A stretch of 64,000 bases of DNA from RGIG995 sp045542115 (GCA_045542115.1 JAZQKK010000033.1:5800-69799), one strand, 5' to 3'; positions 1-9,433 are shown, counted from the first letter of the stretch. The notes: generated by a model not told the origin, from the letters alone. Program-made: numbers and translations.

Positions 1-1324
1 TAGCATCGGGGCGTCCCATTGCAATATTTTCCCAAATCGTTCCGGATTTCAACCAAGTTTCCTGCAATACCATCCCGTAATTTTCCCTAAGATTATCTCT
101 TGGAACGTGACGAACGTCAACGCCATCCACCTGAATGGAACCGGAAACAGGGTCATAAAAGCGCATTAAAAGGTTGATAACCGTAGTTTTTCCGCATCCG
201 GTGGGACCGACAATTGCAATTCTTTGCCCCGGTTTTACTGTCAAGGACAAATCTTCAATCAATTTTTGTTCCGGAGTATATGCAAAGCAAACGCGGTCCA
301 ATTGAACGTTCCCACGGACAGTGTCCGGGAGTTTTTGATTTTCGTCGGCAGTGGATTCCGAAGTTTCTTCCAACAAATCAAAAACACGTGCAGCACAAGC
401 CAATGCATTTTGTAATTCCGTCACAACACCGGAAATTTCATTAAAAGGCTTCGTGTATTGGTTGGCATAACTTAAAAAACTGGATAACAGCCCAACCGTC
501 AAACCGCCGGAGATAACGGTTAATGCTCCCACAAACCCTACACAGGCGTATACCAGACTGTTCACAAACCTTGTAGAGGGATTGACCAGTGAAGAATAAA
601 AGATTGCCTTCAAAGAACAGGAACGAAGTCTTTCGTTCACATCTTCAAACCGCTCTTTTCCACGGGATTCATAGGAAAACGCCTGTACCAATTTTTGTTG
701 ACCCACCATCTCATCAATCAAAGTCGTCTGCTCTCCTCGGGTGGCGGATTGAACTTGAAACATTGAATAGGTTCTTTTGGCAATAAAAGATGCAACAAAC
801 AAGGAGATAGGCGTAACCAAAACCACGACAATTGCAATCCGGTAATCCAAAAAAAGCATAATCCCAAGAGTACCGAGAATCGTTGCAAGTCCGGTAAATA
901 GTTGCGAAAATCCCATCAACAACCCATCGGCAAACGTGTCTACGTCCACAATTACACGGCTGACCAAGTCGCCTACGGGGTGTTTATCCAAATAATTCAG
1001 GGGCAATTCTAATATCTTGGAAAATGCATCTCTGCGAATATCCCGGACCGTTCCATAGGTGATCCGGTTATTGCAGATACTCATCAACCATTGCATAACG
1101 GCAGTTACGGCTACTGCAATTCCAATCAAGAAAATGATATGAAAAATTTTTGAAAAATCAACGTTTCCCTTTCCGAGAATTACGTCTACGGCCTGCCCTG
1201 TAAGGATGGGAACATATAATGTTAACGCCACGGTAGCAAGGGAAAAAATCAATGACAAAACGATATAACCGGAATACGGGCGGAGGTATGAAAACACGGT
1301 TTTTAACGTCTTTTTACGGTTCAT
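1..1324 (-). CDS. ABC exporter half-transporter, permease plus ATPase (C-terminus cut by window edge)
   Basis: This is the second gene of a two-gene ABC exporter operon; the two half-transporters probably pair as a heterodimer that exports a drug, lipid or peptide. The protein starts MNRKKTLKTVFSYLRPY, has an ABC type-1 six-helix membrane domain over roughly residues 1-310, and reaches a Walker A motif (GPTGCGKTT) and a Q-loop near base 50. The signature and Walker B motifs lie outside the window. Its ATG overlaps the stop of the upstream gene by four bases (ATGA), so the two are translationally coupled. The substrate cannot be told from the sequence. Confidence 0.93.
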   Translation of the reverse strand, partial: MNRKKTLKTVFSYLRPYSGYIVLSLIFSLATVALTLYVPILTGQAVDVILGKGNVDFSKIFHIIFLIGIAVAVTAVMQWLMSICNNRITYGTVRDIRRDAFSKILELPLNYLDKHPVGDLVSRVIVDVDTFADGLLMGFSQLFTGLATILGTLGIMLFLDYRIAIVVVLVTPISLFVASFIAKRTYSMFQVQSATRGEQTTLIDEMVGQQKLVQAFSYESRGKERFEDVNERLRSCSLKAIFYSSLVNPSTRFVNSLVYACVGFVGALTVISGGLTVGLLSSFLSYANQYTKPFNEISGVVTELQNALACAARVFDLLEETSESTADENQKLPDTVRGNVQLDRVCFAYTPEQKLIEDLSLTVKPGQRIAIVGPTGCGKTTVINLLMRFYDPVSGSIQVDGVDVRHVPRDNLRENYGMVLQETWLKSGTIWENIAMGRPDA

Positions 1325-3045
1325 CGCACTTCCTCCCGTTCAAACTGAGAATAGTAAATTTCCTGATAAACCTCGCAAGACGAAAGCAATTCGTTGTGAG
1401 TCCCCATTCCGACGACTTCTCCGTCATCTAAAACCAAAATGAGGTCTGCGTGACGAACCGAGGAGGCTCGTTGAGAAACGATAAAAGTCGTAGGGCGGAA
1501 GGGCATATTCTGTAAAGCATTACGCAACGATGCTTCGGTTGCATAATCCAAGGCAGAAGCAGAATCGTCCAATATTAGAATTTCGGGTTGACGAACCAAA
1601 GCTCGGGCAATAGTCAATCGCTGACGCTGACCCCCGGAGAAGTTCCGACCGTTTTGCTCCACGATTGCATCCAGCTTACCGTCTTTTTCCCGAACAAAAT
1701 CCTCCGCCTGAGCGATGCGAAGTGCCTGCCAGAGTTCCTCATCGGAAGCATCTTCTTTCCCCCATTTTAAATTGTCCCGAATTGTTCCGCGGAACAAAAC
1801 TGCTTTTTGGGGAACGATTCCGATATTTTTCCGAAGACTTTCGGTGTCAAATTCAGAAATAGGAACGCCTTTGTAATAAACTGAACCGGACGTAGCGTCG
1901 TAAAAACGGGGAATCAAATTGATAAGAGACGTTTTCCCGGATCCGGTCCCGCCTAAAATCCCTACGGTCTGTCCGCACTGAACCGAAAACGTAACATTGG
2001 AAAGTGCCGGCTGAGCATCCGCAAAATATTGAATCCCAACCTTTTCGAAACGAAGGATTTCTGCTTTGGAATCTCCGTCTGTCCGCGTCCCTGAAATTTG
2101 TGACGGCACGATATCAAACACGTCACTGACCCGTTTCGCACCGGCCAACGCCTTCGTAATAGTGACGACCAGATTCGCAAACTTTACAAGTTCTGTCAAA
2201 ATTTGGGACATATAGTTAATGAGGGCAACGACCATTCCCTGGCTAATAATTCCAAAGTCTACCCGTACTGCGCCAACATAAAGAAGCACAACGATTCCAA
2301 GATTTACGATTACGTAGGTCAAAGGATTCATCAATGCGGATATCCGCCCAACGTTACACTGAAAGGCGGCTAACTCTTTATTCATTTCGTTGAATTCAAT
2401 CTGCTCGTCCGTCTGTTTATTAAAGGCACGGATCACTCTGACACCGGAAAGGTTTTCCCGGGTTTTCAACACAACCCCATCTACTTTTTTTTGCAGCATC
2501 TTATACTTTGGCAGCGTAACTCTCATAATCAGCCAAACCACCAAGTATAGCAACGGGATGACTGCAACAAAAATCAAAGCAGATACGCCATCGATAACAA
2601 AGGCCATCACCATTGCACCCAAAACAACGAAGGGTGAACGAAGCAACAAGCGGAGAGTCATATTCACCCCGGTCTGCATCAGATTCACATCCCCGGTCAT
2701 TCGGGTAATCATCGTTGAAGTTCCAAGCGTATCCATATCTTTGTATGACAGAGACTGTAAATGGGAAAATAATGATTTACGAACTCCGGCAGAAAAACCA
2801 ACGGCAGATTTTGCAGAAAAGTACTGTGCCGTAACCGCGGCAAGAAGCCCAATAACACCAAGTCCGACTAAAACACAGGACATTCCCACGATATAATTTT
2901 TATCTTTGTTCGCAATCCCTGTGTCAATAATTGCGGCCATTACCAAGGGAACCAGCAACTCTAAAATAGCCTCAAAAAGTTTAAATAACGGGGCAAGAAT
3001 CGTTTCTTTTTTATATGGTGCCAGATATCGCAACATTTTTTTCAT
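1321..3045 (-). CDS. ABC exporter half-transporter, permease plus ATPase
   Basis: This is the first gene of the exporter operon, 574 residues. An ABC type-1 membrane domain (about residues 1-310) is followed by a nucleotide-binding domain with Walker A GGTGSGKTS, signature FSGGQRQRL, Walker B LILDDSASALD and an H-loop where the usual histidine is replaced (IVSQRAS in place of a typical I.HR). A Glu-to-Ser change after Walker B (DDS for DDE/DEA/DEP) suggests that this subunit carries the degenerate ATP site of a heterodimeric exporter. I chose the ATG at 3045 because GGAG lies eight bases upstream; an in-frame ATG at 3063 would start only about 11 bases after the expected transcription start. 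Confidence 0.93.
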   Translation of the reverse strand: MKKMLRYLAPYKKETILAPLFKLFEAILELLVPLVMAAIIDTGIANKDKNYIVGMSCVLVGLGVIGLLAAVTAQYFSAKSAVGFSAGVRKSLFSHLQSLSYKDMDTLGTSTMITRMTGDVNLMQTGVNMTLRLLLRSPFVVLGAMVMAFVIDGVSALIFVAVIPLLYLVVWLIMRVTLPKYKMLQKKVDGVVLKTRENLSGVRVIRAFNKQTDEQIEFNEMNKELAAFQCNVGRISALMNPLTYVIVNLGIVVLLYVGAVRVDFGIISQGMVVALINYMSQILTELVKFANLVVTITKALAGAKRVSDVFDIVPSQISGTRTDGDSKAEILRFEKVGIQYFADAQPALSNVTFSVQCGQTVGILGGTGSGKTSLINLIPRFYDATSGSVYYKGVPISEFDTESLRKNIGIVPQKAVLFRGTIRDNLKWGKEDASDEELWQALRIAQAEDFVREKDGKLDAIVEQNGRNFSGGQRQRLTIARALVRQPEILILDDSASALDYATEASLRNALQNMPFRPTTFIVSQRASSVRHADLILVLDDGEVVGMGTHNELLSSCEVYQEIYYSQFEREEVR

Positions 3046-3080
3046 TAAACATTCTCCGGACATTATAAGTTGTACCTTTT

Positions 3081-3109
3081 ATTTTAACATAAAACATACG
3101 GTAAGTCAA
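3081..3109 (-). promoter_or_regulatory. Sigma-A promoter of the ABC exporter operon
   Basis: The minus strand reads TTGACT, 17 bases, TAAAAT. It sits 36 bases upstream of the chosen start codon. Confidence 0.75.
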
Positions 3110-3174
3110 GGGATTCTTGCGGAAAGAATCGAACTTATCGTTACAAATTTTTTCCCTAAAAGATAGTTCAGTTT

Positions 3175-3183
3175 TTTGTCGAA
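3175..3183 (+). promoter_or_regulatory. Spo0A box upstream of the DUF1846 gene
   Basis: TTTGTCGAA is a perfect match to the Spo0A box consensus TTTGTCRAA. It lies ten bases upstream of the -35 element of the plus-strand promoter, in the region shared with the divergent ABC operon. Confidence 0.55.
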
Positions 3184-3192
3184 AAAGAACTC

Positions 3193-3221
3193 TTGCAGAG
3201 ACCGTCTTATTATGTTATAAT
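3193..3221 (+). promoter_or_regulatory. Sigma-A promoter of the DUF1846-glyA operon
   Basis: TTGCAG, 17 bases, TATAAT. It lies about 54 bases upstream of the DUF1846 start codon. Confidence 0.75.
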
Positions 3222-3274
3222 AAGAGTGTATTTTATTTTGCAAAGGAATGGGCTAAACCCAAAGGAAAGCAGAA

Positions 3275-4759
3275 ATGGACAAGATTGGCTTTAACAACGA
3301 AGAATACTTGAAACTCCAAACCCAACACATCAAAGAACGAATTTCCAGCTTTGGCGGGAAGCTGTACCTTGAAGTTGGGGGAAAACTGTTTGACGATTTT
3401 CACGCTGCCCGGGTACTCCCCGGCTTTCAACCCGACTCCAAAATCCGTATGCTCCGTCACTTAAAAGACCAGGCGGAAGTTGTCATTGTAATCAGTGCTT
3501 CTTCTATTGAGCAAAGCAAAAAGAGAAATGACCTGGGAATTACTTACGATATGGAAGTGCTTCGGCTAATCGATGCTTTTACGGAATGTGGCCTTTTTGT
3601 CGGAAGCGTTGTCATTACGCAATATGCCTCCCAGCCCTTGGCAAACGCATTTCAAAATCGATTGGAAAACCTGGGAATCCGGGTATACCGTCATTATCCC
3701 ATTCCCGGCTACCCCTCAAACACCAAATTGATCGTCAGCGACGACGGATATGGAAAAAACGAATATATTGAAACTTCCCGTCCTCTCGTCGTCGTTACTG
3801 CTCCCGGTCCCGGAAGTGGCAAAATGGCCACCTGCCTTTCCCAGCTTTATCACGATAATAAGCGGGGTATTTCCGCCGGTTACGCAAAATACGAAACCTT
3901 CCCCATTTGGAATCTTCCCTTAAAACATCCGGTCAATCTGGCTTACGAAGCCGCGACTGCCGATTTGAATGACGTCAATATGATTGACCCTTTCCATCTG
4001 GAACATTACGGGAAAACGGCGGTAAACTACAACCGCGACGTGGAAATTTTCCCGGTTTTGAATGCCATCTTTGAAAAAATCTCGGGAGCATCTCCCTATT
4101 ATTCTCCCACGGATATGGGAGTAAATATGGCAGGGTTTGCCATTGATGACGATGCCGCGGTAAAACAGGCCGCCCGAAACGAAATCATTCGCAGATATTA
4201 CTCTACCCTGTGTCGAAAGAGAACCGGCATTGCTGACGACGATGAGGTTTATAAACAAGAGCTGATTATGAATCAAGCCGAATGTTCTCCGGAGGATCGG
4301 GCCTGTATTCGGGCAGCACTACTTCGAGCGGAAGCAACGGGAGCACCGTCTACGGCTATCGAATTAAAGGATGGCACCCTTGTTACCGGTAGAACGTCTC
4401 CCCTGTTTGGAGCCTCCTCCGCCTGTATCCTGAACGCATTGAAAGTCCTCGCCGGAATTCCTCACGAAGTACAGGTGATTTCCCCTGCGGTCATTGAACC
4501 GATTCAGGAATTAAAAGTGAAAAACCTGGGCAATCACAATCCCAGATTGCATACCGACGAAACGTTGATCGCCCTTGCCGTATCTGCAACGACGAACGAA
4601 GCTGCGGCAAAAGCAATGAAAATGCTCCCCAATTTGGCAGGATGTGAAGCTCATTCTACGGTCATTCTCTCCTCGGTGGACAGCGACGTCTTCCGTAAGT
4701 TGGGAATGAATCTCACCTGTGAACCCCAATATCAAAATAAACGTCTTTATCACAAATAA
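3275..4759 (+). CDS. DUF1846 family protein
   Basis: The 494-residue protein matches the DUF1846 (UPF0371) family along its whole length, including the start MDKIGFNNEEYLKLQTQHI, the GGKLFDDFHAARVLPGF region and the TAPGPGSGKMATC loop near residue 175, which resembles a nucleotide-binding loop. Family members form large cytoplasmic assemblies but their reaction is not settled, so I give no function. AAAGGA lies eight bases before the ATG. glyA follows after 11 bases and is probably co-transcribed. A Spo0A box upstream of the promoter hints at control during entry into sporulation. Confidence 0.92.
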   Translation: MDKIGFNNEEYLKLQTQHIKERISSFGGKLYLEVGGKLFDDFHAARVLPGFQPDSKIRMLRHLKDQAEVVIVISASSIEQSKKRNDLGITYDMEVLRLIDAFTECGLFVGSVVITQYASQPLANAFQNRLENLGIRVYRHYPIPGYPSNTKLIVSDDGYGKNEYIETSRPLVVVTAPGPGSGKMATCLSQLYHDNKRGISAGYAKYETFPIWNLPLKHPVNLAYEAATADLNDVNMIDPFHLEHYGKTAVNYNRDVEIFPVLNAIFEKISGASPYYSPTDMGVNMAGFAIDDDAAVKQAARNEIIRRYYSTLCRKRTGIADDDEVYKQELIMNQAECSPEDRACIRAALLRAEATGAPSTAIELKDGTLVTGRTSPLFGASSACILNALKVLAGIPHEVQVISPAVIEPIQELKVKNLGNHNPRLHTDETLIALAVSATTNEAAAKAMKMLPNLAGCEAHSTVILSSVDSDVFRKLGMNLTCEPQYQNKRLYHK

Positions 4760-4770
4760 AGGAGAATATT

Positions 4771-6021
4771 ATGTACGAGAATTATCTTGATACCATTGAT
4801 TTTGTCCGTAATTTCGATTCTGAAATTGCCGATGCGATGCAGTTAGAATTAGGTCGACAGAGAGATAACATTGAGCTGATTGCCTCAGAAAACTACGTTT
4901 CGCCTGCCGTAATGGCCGCAATGGGATCGGTTTTAACCAATAAATATGCAGAAGGATATCCCGACCACCGTTATTACGGCGGATGCCAGTATGTAGATAT
5001 CGTTGAAAATATTGCAAGAGACCGGGCCAAAGAGTTGTTTGGTGCAGAACACGCAAACGTACAACCCCACTCCGGCGCACAGGCGAATATGGCTGCCTAC
5101 GCCGCAATCCTTCAACCCGGTGATACGGTGATGGGGATGTCCTTGGCAGAAGGAGGCCACTTGACCCACGGATCCCCGGTCAATGCATCGGGAAAACTTT
5201 ACAAATTCGTCGCCTACGGCGTTAATGAAGACGGCTATATCGATTACGACAAAATGCTGGAAACGGCGAAGGAATGTAAGCCCAAACTCATCGTTGCCGG
5301 TGCATCTGCCTATCCCAGAACCATTCGCTTCGATAAAATTTCCGAAATCGCAAAGGAAGTCGGGGCCTACTTTATGGTAGATATGGCCCACATTGCCGGA
5401 CTTGTGGCTGCCGGTCTTCATCCGAATCCCGTACCTTATGCAGACATTGTTACAACAACCACCCATAAGACCCTTCGGGGACCTCGCGGTGGCTTGATTT
5501 TGTGCAAAGAAGCCTTGGCGAAAGCAATTGATAAAGCAATCTTCCCCGGAAATCAAGGGGGTCCGTTGATGCATATCATTGCTGCAAAAGCCGTTTGTTT
5601 CGGCGAAGCCCTCAAACCGGAATTTAAAGAATATCAGCAAAGAATCGTTGACAATGCCCAAACCCTCTCCAAAGCTCTTCTGGAAAAAGGATTAAAATTA
5701 GTGTCCGGAGGAACGGATAACCATCTGATGCTTCTTGACCTGCGCGGAACGGGTGTCACCGGAAAAGAATTGGAACATCGCCTGGATGAAGTTCATATTA
5801 CTCTGAACAAAAATGCCGTCCCTGCTGACCCCGAAAAGCCTTTTGTAACCAGCGGCGTCCGCATCGGAACCCCTGCCGTAACTACCCGGGGATTTGGAAA
5901 AGACGAGATGCTTAAAATTGCCGATTTTATTGCCCTTGCTGTTTATGATTTTGAAAACAGCAAGGAATCCATTCTTTCCGGCGTTGCGGAAATTTGCAAA
6001 CAATTTCCAATGTACGAATAA
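4771..6021 (+). CDS. glyA: Serine hydroxymethyltransferase
   Basis: This PLP enzyme interconverts serine and glycine with tetrahydrofolate and supplies one-carbon units. The 416-residue length is normal. Visible motifs are IELIASENYVS near the N-terminus, the YAEGYPDHRYYGG folate/PLP region, HSGAQAN, and TTTTHKTLRGPRGG, which holds the lysine that binds PLP. The ribosome-binding site is AAAGGAG (4758-4764) seven bases before the ATG. It sits directly behind the DUF1846 gene and uses the same promoter. No clear terminator follows; the next gene downstream on the same strand begins 216 bases later. Confidence 0.98.
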   Translation: MYENYLDTIDFVRNFDSEIADAMQLELGRQRDNIELIASENYVSPAVMAAMGSVLTNKYAEGYPDHRYYGGCQYVDIVENIARDRAKELFGAEHANVQPHSGAQANMAAYAAILQPGDTVMGMSLAEGGHLTHGSPVNASGKLYKFVAYGVNEDGYIDYDKMLETAKECKPKLIVAGASAYPRTIRFDKISEIAKEVGAYFMVDMAHIAGLVAAGLHPNPVPYADIVTTTTHKTLRGPRGGLILCKEALAKAIDKAIFPGNQGGPLMHIIAAKAVCFGEALKPEFKEYQQRIVDNAQTLSKALLEKGLKLVSGGTDNHLMLLDLRGTGVTGKELEHRLDEVHITLNKNAVPADPEKPFVTSGVRIGTPAVTTRGFGKDEMLKIADFIALAVYDFENSKESILSGVAEICKQFPMYE

Positions 6022-6032
6022 CGTGGATACTG

Positions 6033-6134
6033 TCAAAAGCCAAGCTCTTGCCAAAGCTTGTGGCGAAAATCTTCGGTACTGTCCCAAAGAATACTGAACA
6101 GAACGATAGCAGATACAATAGTAAATACGGTCAT
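6033..6134 (-). CDS. Predicted 33-residue single-pass membrane peptide
   Basis: A short frame on the minus strand starts MTVFTIVSAIVLFSILWDST and ends with a basic, aromatic tail (HKLWQELGF). Residues 3-17 are hydrophobic enough for one membrane segment. Translation signals are strong: AAAGGAG lies eight bases before the ATG, and a TATAAT box with a weak -35 lies about 30 bases further up. It occupies most of the gap after glyA, in convergent orientation, and overlaps no other gene. I do not recognise a family; a regulatory membrane peptide or a type I toxin is possible. The signals are seen, the expression is inferred. Confidence 0.5.
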   Translation of the reverse strand: MTVFTIVSAIVLFSILWDSTEDFRHKLWQELGF

Positions 6135-6165
6135 AATCAAGACTCCTTTTTTCTTTTATGCCCCT

Positions 6166-6211
6166 ATTATACCGTATTGTATGTCCTATAAAAAGGACTT
6201 AATTGTATAAA
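6166..6211. promoter_or_regulatory. Divergent promoter region with inverted repeat
   Basis: The minus strand has a TATAAT (6166-6171) for the small membrane peptide, and the plus strand has TATAAA (6206-6211) for the glycosidase gene. Between them a perfect inverted repeat, GTCCT-N6-AGGAC (6183-6198), covers the place where both -35 elements should be. Neither -35 is good, so an activator or a repressor may bind the repeat. Confidence 0.4.
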
Positions 6212-6237
6212 ATCGCTCAAAATAGGAGGAACGAGCA

Positions 6238-9200
6238 ATGTTGTACAAAAAGAACGATTCAAAGGAACTGTCCCCGGAATTGTTCCAAAACCCCACCGCA
6301 GAATACCGTGGAACTCCCTTCTGGGCTTGGAACGGCAAGTTGGAAAAAGACGAACTGCTCCGCCAAATTGAAATTTTTAAGGAAATGGGATTGGGCGGAT
6401 TCCATATGCACGTGCGTACCGGCCTGGAAAACACGTATTTGGGAGATGAATTTAAAGAACTGGTCCAGGCTTGTACTAAAAAAGCAAAGGACGAGCAGAT
6501 GCTTTCCTGGCTTTATGACGAAGACCGTTGGCCTTCCGGTGCAGCAGGTGGGATTGTCACGAAGGACAAACAATTCCGCAAACGCCACGCACTGTTTACT
6601 GCAACCCCCTATCAAGGAAACGAAAATAACAAATTTAACGGTTCTCAGGCCCGAGCGGTCCGTCAGGGCGACGGTGAATTGTTGGCAATTTACGATATTG
6701 AACTGACCGATGACGGCTATTTAAAATCTTATCGCCGTATCAAAGACGTTTCAGAGGCGCAATTCGAAGTTCGCTATCTTTATATCGAAATTGCCGCGAA
6801 TTCCACTTGGTACAACAATCAAGCTTACGTCAATACCCTGGACAAAAAAGCAATGGACCGGTTCATTGAAGTTACGTATAACTTCTATAAAGATGCCGTT
6901 GGGGAAGAATTTGACGAAACGGTTCCCGCCATTTTTACCGATGAACCTCAGTTTACCCGCAAGAGTATGTTGACGTTTGCAAGAGAAAAGATTGACGTTA
7001 CCTTACCTTGGACTGATGATTTAAACGATACCTTCCGGGAAGCCTATGGAGAAGATTTGGTTGATTCTTTCCCCGAGCTTATTTGGGATTTGGCCGACGG
7101 AAAAATTTCTACCGTCCGCTATCATTACCACGACCACGTGGCAGAACGCTTTGCCGTTGCATTTGCAGACAATTGCGGAAATTGGTGTAAGGAACACAAT
7201 TTGAAATTGACCGGTCATATGATGGAAGAACCGACGTTGCTCAAACAGACTGCGGCACTGGGTGAGGCGATGCGGTCGTACCGTTCCTTCCAATTGCCCG
7301 GTATCGATATGTTGCAAGCACGGTTCGAATATACCACGGCAAAGCAATGCCAATCCGCTGTACATCAGTACGGATACGAAGGAATGATGAGCGAGCTTTA
7401 CGGTGTAACAGGCTGGGATTTCGATTTCCGCGGTCACAAGCTTCACGGAGACTGGCAAGCCGCACTTGGAGTTACGATTCGTGTCCCCCACCTTTCTTGG
7501 TACACAATGAAGGGGGAAGCAAAACGCGACTATCCCGCGTCGATTCATTATCAATCCCCCTGGTACAAAGAATATTCTTACGTTGAAGACCACTTTGCCC
7601 GTGTGGCATCTGCAATGACCCGCGGAACGCCGGACGTTAAAGTAGGCGTTATTCACCCTGTGGAAAGTTATTGGCTCCATTGGGGACCGGAAGAACAGAC
7701 TTCTGCCATCCGGGAACAAATGGACAACAACTTCCAGAACTTGACACAATGGCTCTTGTTCGGTTCTGTGGACTTTGATTTCATCTCGGAATCCCTCTTC
7801 CCCGCCGAATGTCCCACTCCCGGAGCACCTTTGGCGGTAGGAAAAATGAACTATGATGTTATCATTGTTCCCGAATGTGAAACCCTTCGTTCCACGACGT
7901 TGGAACGATTGGAAACATTCCGAAATGCCGGCGGCCGCTTGATCTTCTTGGGACAAAAACCCTCTCTGGAAAATGCAGTACCCTCCGAACGGCCAGGGAA
8001 ACTCTTTGATCTATCCGAACAAATCACTTTCAGCGAAAATCAGATTTTGAATGCTCTCGAAGACATCCGTGCAATATCCATTAAAGGTGCCGACGGAAAA
8101 AATACCAACAACCTTCTGCATCAGATTCGGGTGGACGGAAACGGGAAATGGGTCTTTATCGCCCACGGCGTGGAACCCTATTCCAAAGATATTTCCACAC
8201 CTCAACAGCTGCGGATTACATTATCCGGAGAATGGAACGTTACCCTTTTCGACACGATGACCGGAAAAATTTCCCCCGTTCAGGCGGAAGCCAAAAACGG
8301 AAAAACCTATCTTGTTACCACAATCTACGATTATGACTCTTTGTTGTATCGCCTGACTCCCGTGGGAGAACCTCTCCCCTTGGGAATCAATACTTCCGAA
8401 ACGATCGTTACCGACAATCTCGGTGGAGACTTCTACGTTTATGCTTCTGCGGAAGAACCGGAAGCTGCCGTTCGGGAAACAGGAACAGTGGACGTCCCCA
8501 ATATGGTATGCTATACTCTTTCCGAACCCAACGTATGCTTGATTGACCAAGCGGAATTTGCAAAAGATGATGAACCGTACCGTCCTGCGGAAGAAATTCT
8601 TCGGGCAGACAACATTATCCGTAGTGAATTAGGTCTGGAAAAGAGGGGCGGACACGTGGCTCAGCCTTGGGTCTTGGAGAAGATTCCCGCAACCCATACC
8701 ATCCGTCTTCGCTACACGGTAAACTGCACCTTCCGTTGCCGTGTTCCTTATTTGGCATTGGAAGATGCCGACAAAGCAACGATTCTTTTGAATGGAAAGA
8801 AAATTCACATCACCGATTGCGGTTATTACGTAGATAAATCCATTCGCAAAGTATTGTTGCCGGCGTTGGCGAAAGGTAAAAACGTCATCGAAGTGATTCT
8901 TCCCATCGGCCCGAATACCAATACGGAATGGATGTATCTTTTGGGCAATTTTGCAGTTCACAATGAAGGTCGGATGAATACTCTTTCTCCGTTGCCGGAA
9001 AAGATACCTTTTGATGACATCGTTTATCAAGGTTTCCCCTTTTATAGCGGCGAATTTACTTACCACATTCCGGTGAATTCCGCCGGAGGGGAATTAACCG
9101 TCCGTCTTCCCCGGTTCCGTGCTACGGTCAATAAAGTTTCCGTAGATGGGGCGTCTGAATTGATTGCTTATCCTCCTTACGCGGCTAAAATCCCTATCGC

Positions 9201-9387
9201 GGCAGGAAAACACACCGTTGACCTTACCTGCTATATTCCCCGCACCAACGGATTTGCTCCTCTCCACACGGTCGTGGATGAATATCAGAGTCCCCGGATG
9301 TGGCGGCAGACGGAAGACCGTTGGATTTATAACTATCGATTCTATCCCGAAGGCCTTTTGACAGAACCTCAGATTAAAATTAAATAA
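6238..9387 (+). CDS. GH106-like glycoside hydrolase, predicted alpha-L-rhamnosidase-type
   Basis: The 1049-residue protein resembles the GH106 alpha-L-rhamnosidase group: the N-terminal barrel starts with a YRGTPFWAWNG segment, followed by GLGGFHMHVRTGL and YDEDRWPSGAAGG. The middle part looks like a catalytic barrel plus a glutamine-amidotransferase-like fold, and the last 300 residues look like beta-sandwich domains (VILPIGPNTNTEW). There is no signal peptide, so it should work in the cytoplasm on imported oligosaccharides. AGGAGG lies nine bases before the ATG. No transporter or other sugar gene is adjacent. The family is fairly clear; the sugar specificity is inferred only. Confidence 0.78.
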   Translation: MLYKKNDSKELSPELFQNPTAEYRGTPFWAWNGKLEKDELLRQIEIFKEMGLGGFHMHVRTGLENTYLGDEFKELVQACTKKAKDEQMLSWLYDEDRWPSGAAGGIVTKDKQFRKRHALFTATPYQGNENNKFNGSQARAVRQGDGELLAIYDIELTDDGYLKSYRRIKDVSEAQFEVRYLYIEIAANSTWYNNQAYVNTLDKKAMDRFIEVTYNFYKDAVGEEFDETVPAIFTDEPQFTRKSMLTFAREKIDVTLPWTDDLNDTFREAYGEDLVDSFPELIWDLADGKISTVRYHYHDHVAERFAVAFADNCGNWCKEHNLKLTGHMMEEPTLLKQTAALGEAMRSYRSFQLPGIDMLQARFEYTTAKQCQSAVHQYGYEGMMSELYGVTGWDFDFRGHKLHGDWQAALGVTIRVPHLSWYTMKGEAKRDYPASIHYQSPWYKEYSYVEDHFARVASAMTRGTPDVKVGVIHPVESYWLHWGPEEQTSAIREQMDNNFQNLTQWLLFGSVDFDFISESLFPAECPTPGAPLAVGKMNYDVIIVPECETLRSTTLERLETFRNAGGRLIFLGQKPSLENAVPSERPGKLFDLSEQITFSENQILNALEDIRAISIKGADGKNTNNLLHQIRVDGNGKWVFIAHGVEPYSKDISTPQQLRITLSGEWNVTLFDTMTGKISPVQAEAKNGKTYLVTTIYDYDSLLYRLTPVGEPLPLGINTSETIVTDNLGGDFYVYASAEEPEAAVRETGTVDVPNMVCYTLSEPNVCLIDQAEFAKDDEPYRPAEEILRADNIIRSELGLEKRGGHVAQPWVLEKIPATHTIRLRYTVNCTFRCRVPYLALEDADKATILLNGKKIHITDCGYYVDKSIRKVLLPALAKGKNVIEVILPIGPNTNTEWMYLLGNFAVHNEGRMNTLSPLPEKIPFDDIVYQGFPFYSGEFTYHIPVNSAGGELTVRLPRFRATVNKVSVDGASELIAYPPYAAKIPIAAGKHTVDLTCYIPRTNGFAPLHTVVDEYQSPRMWRQTEDRWIYNYRFYPEGLLTEPQIKIK

Positions 9388-9396
9388 TTCTGCAAC

Positions 9397-9428
9397 AAAA
9401 AATCCACCTTGACAGGTGGATTTTTTTT
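9397..9428. terminator. Bidirectional terminator between the glycosidase and trmO
   Basis: An AAAAATCCACCT stem with a four-base loop pairs with AGGTGGATTTTT and is followed by a T-run on both strands. It serves the two convergent genes. Confidence 0.9.
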
Positions 9429-9433
9429 GCTTT

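Noticed and set aside
6025..6075. Terminator after glyA
   Set aside because: The short complementary pieces (AAGCTCTTG, CAAAGCTTG) do not form a good stem and no T-run follows on the plus strand.
7021..7956. Open frame of 311 codons antisense to the glycosidase gene
   Set aside because: There is no ribosome-binding site or protein family, and the frame arises from the codon bias of the sense gene.
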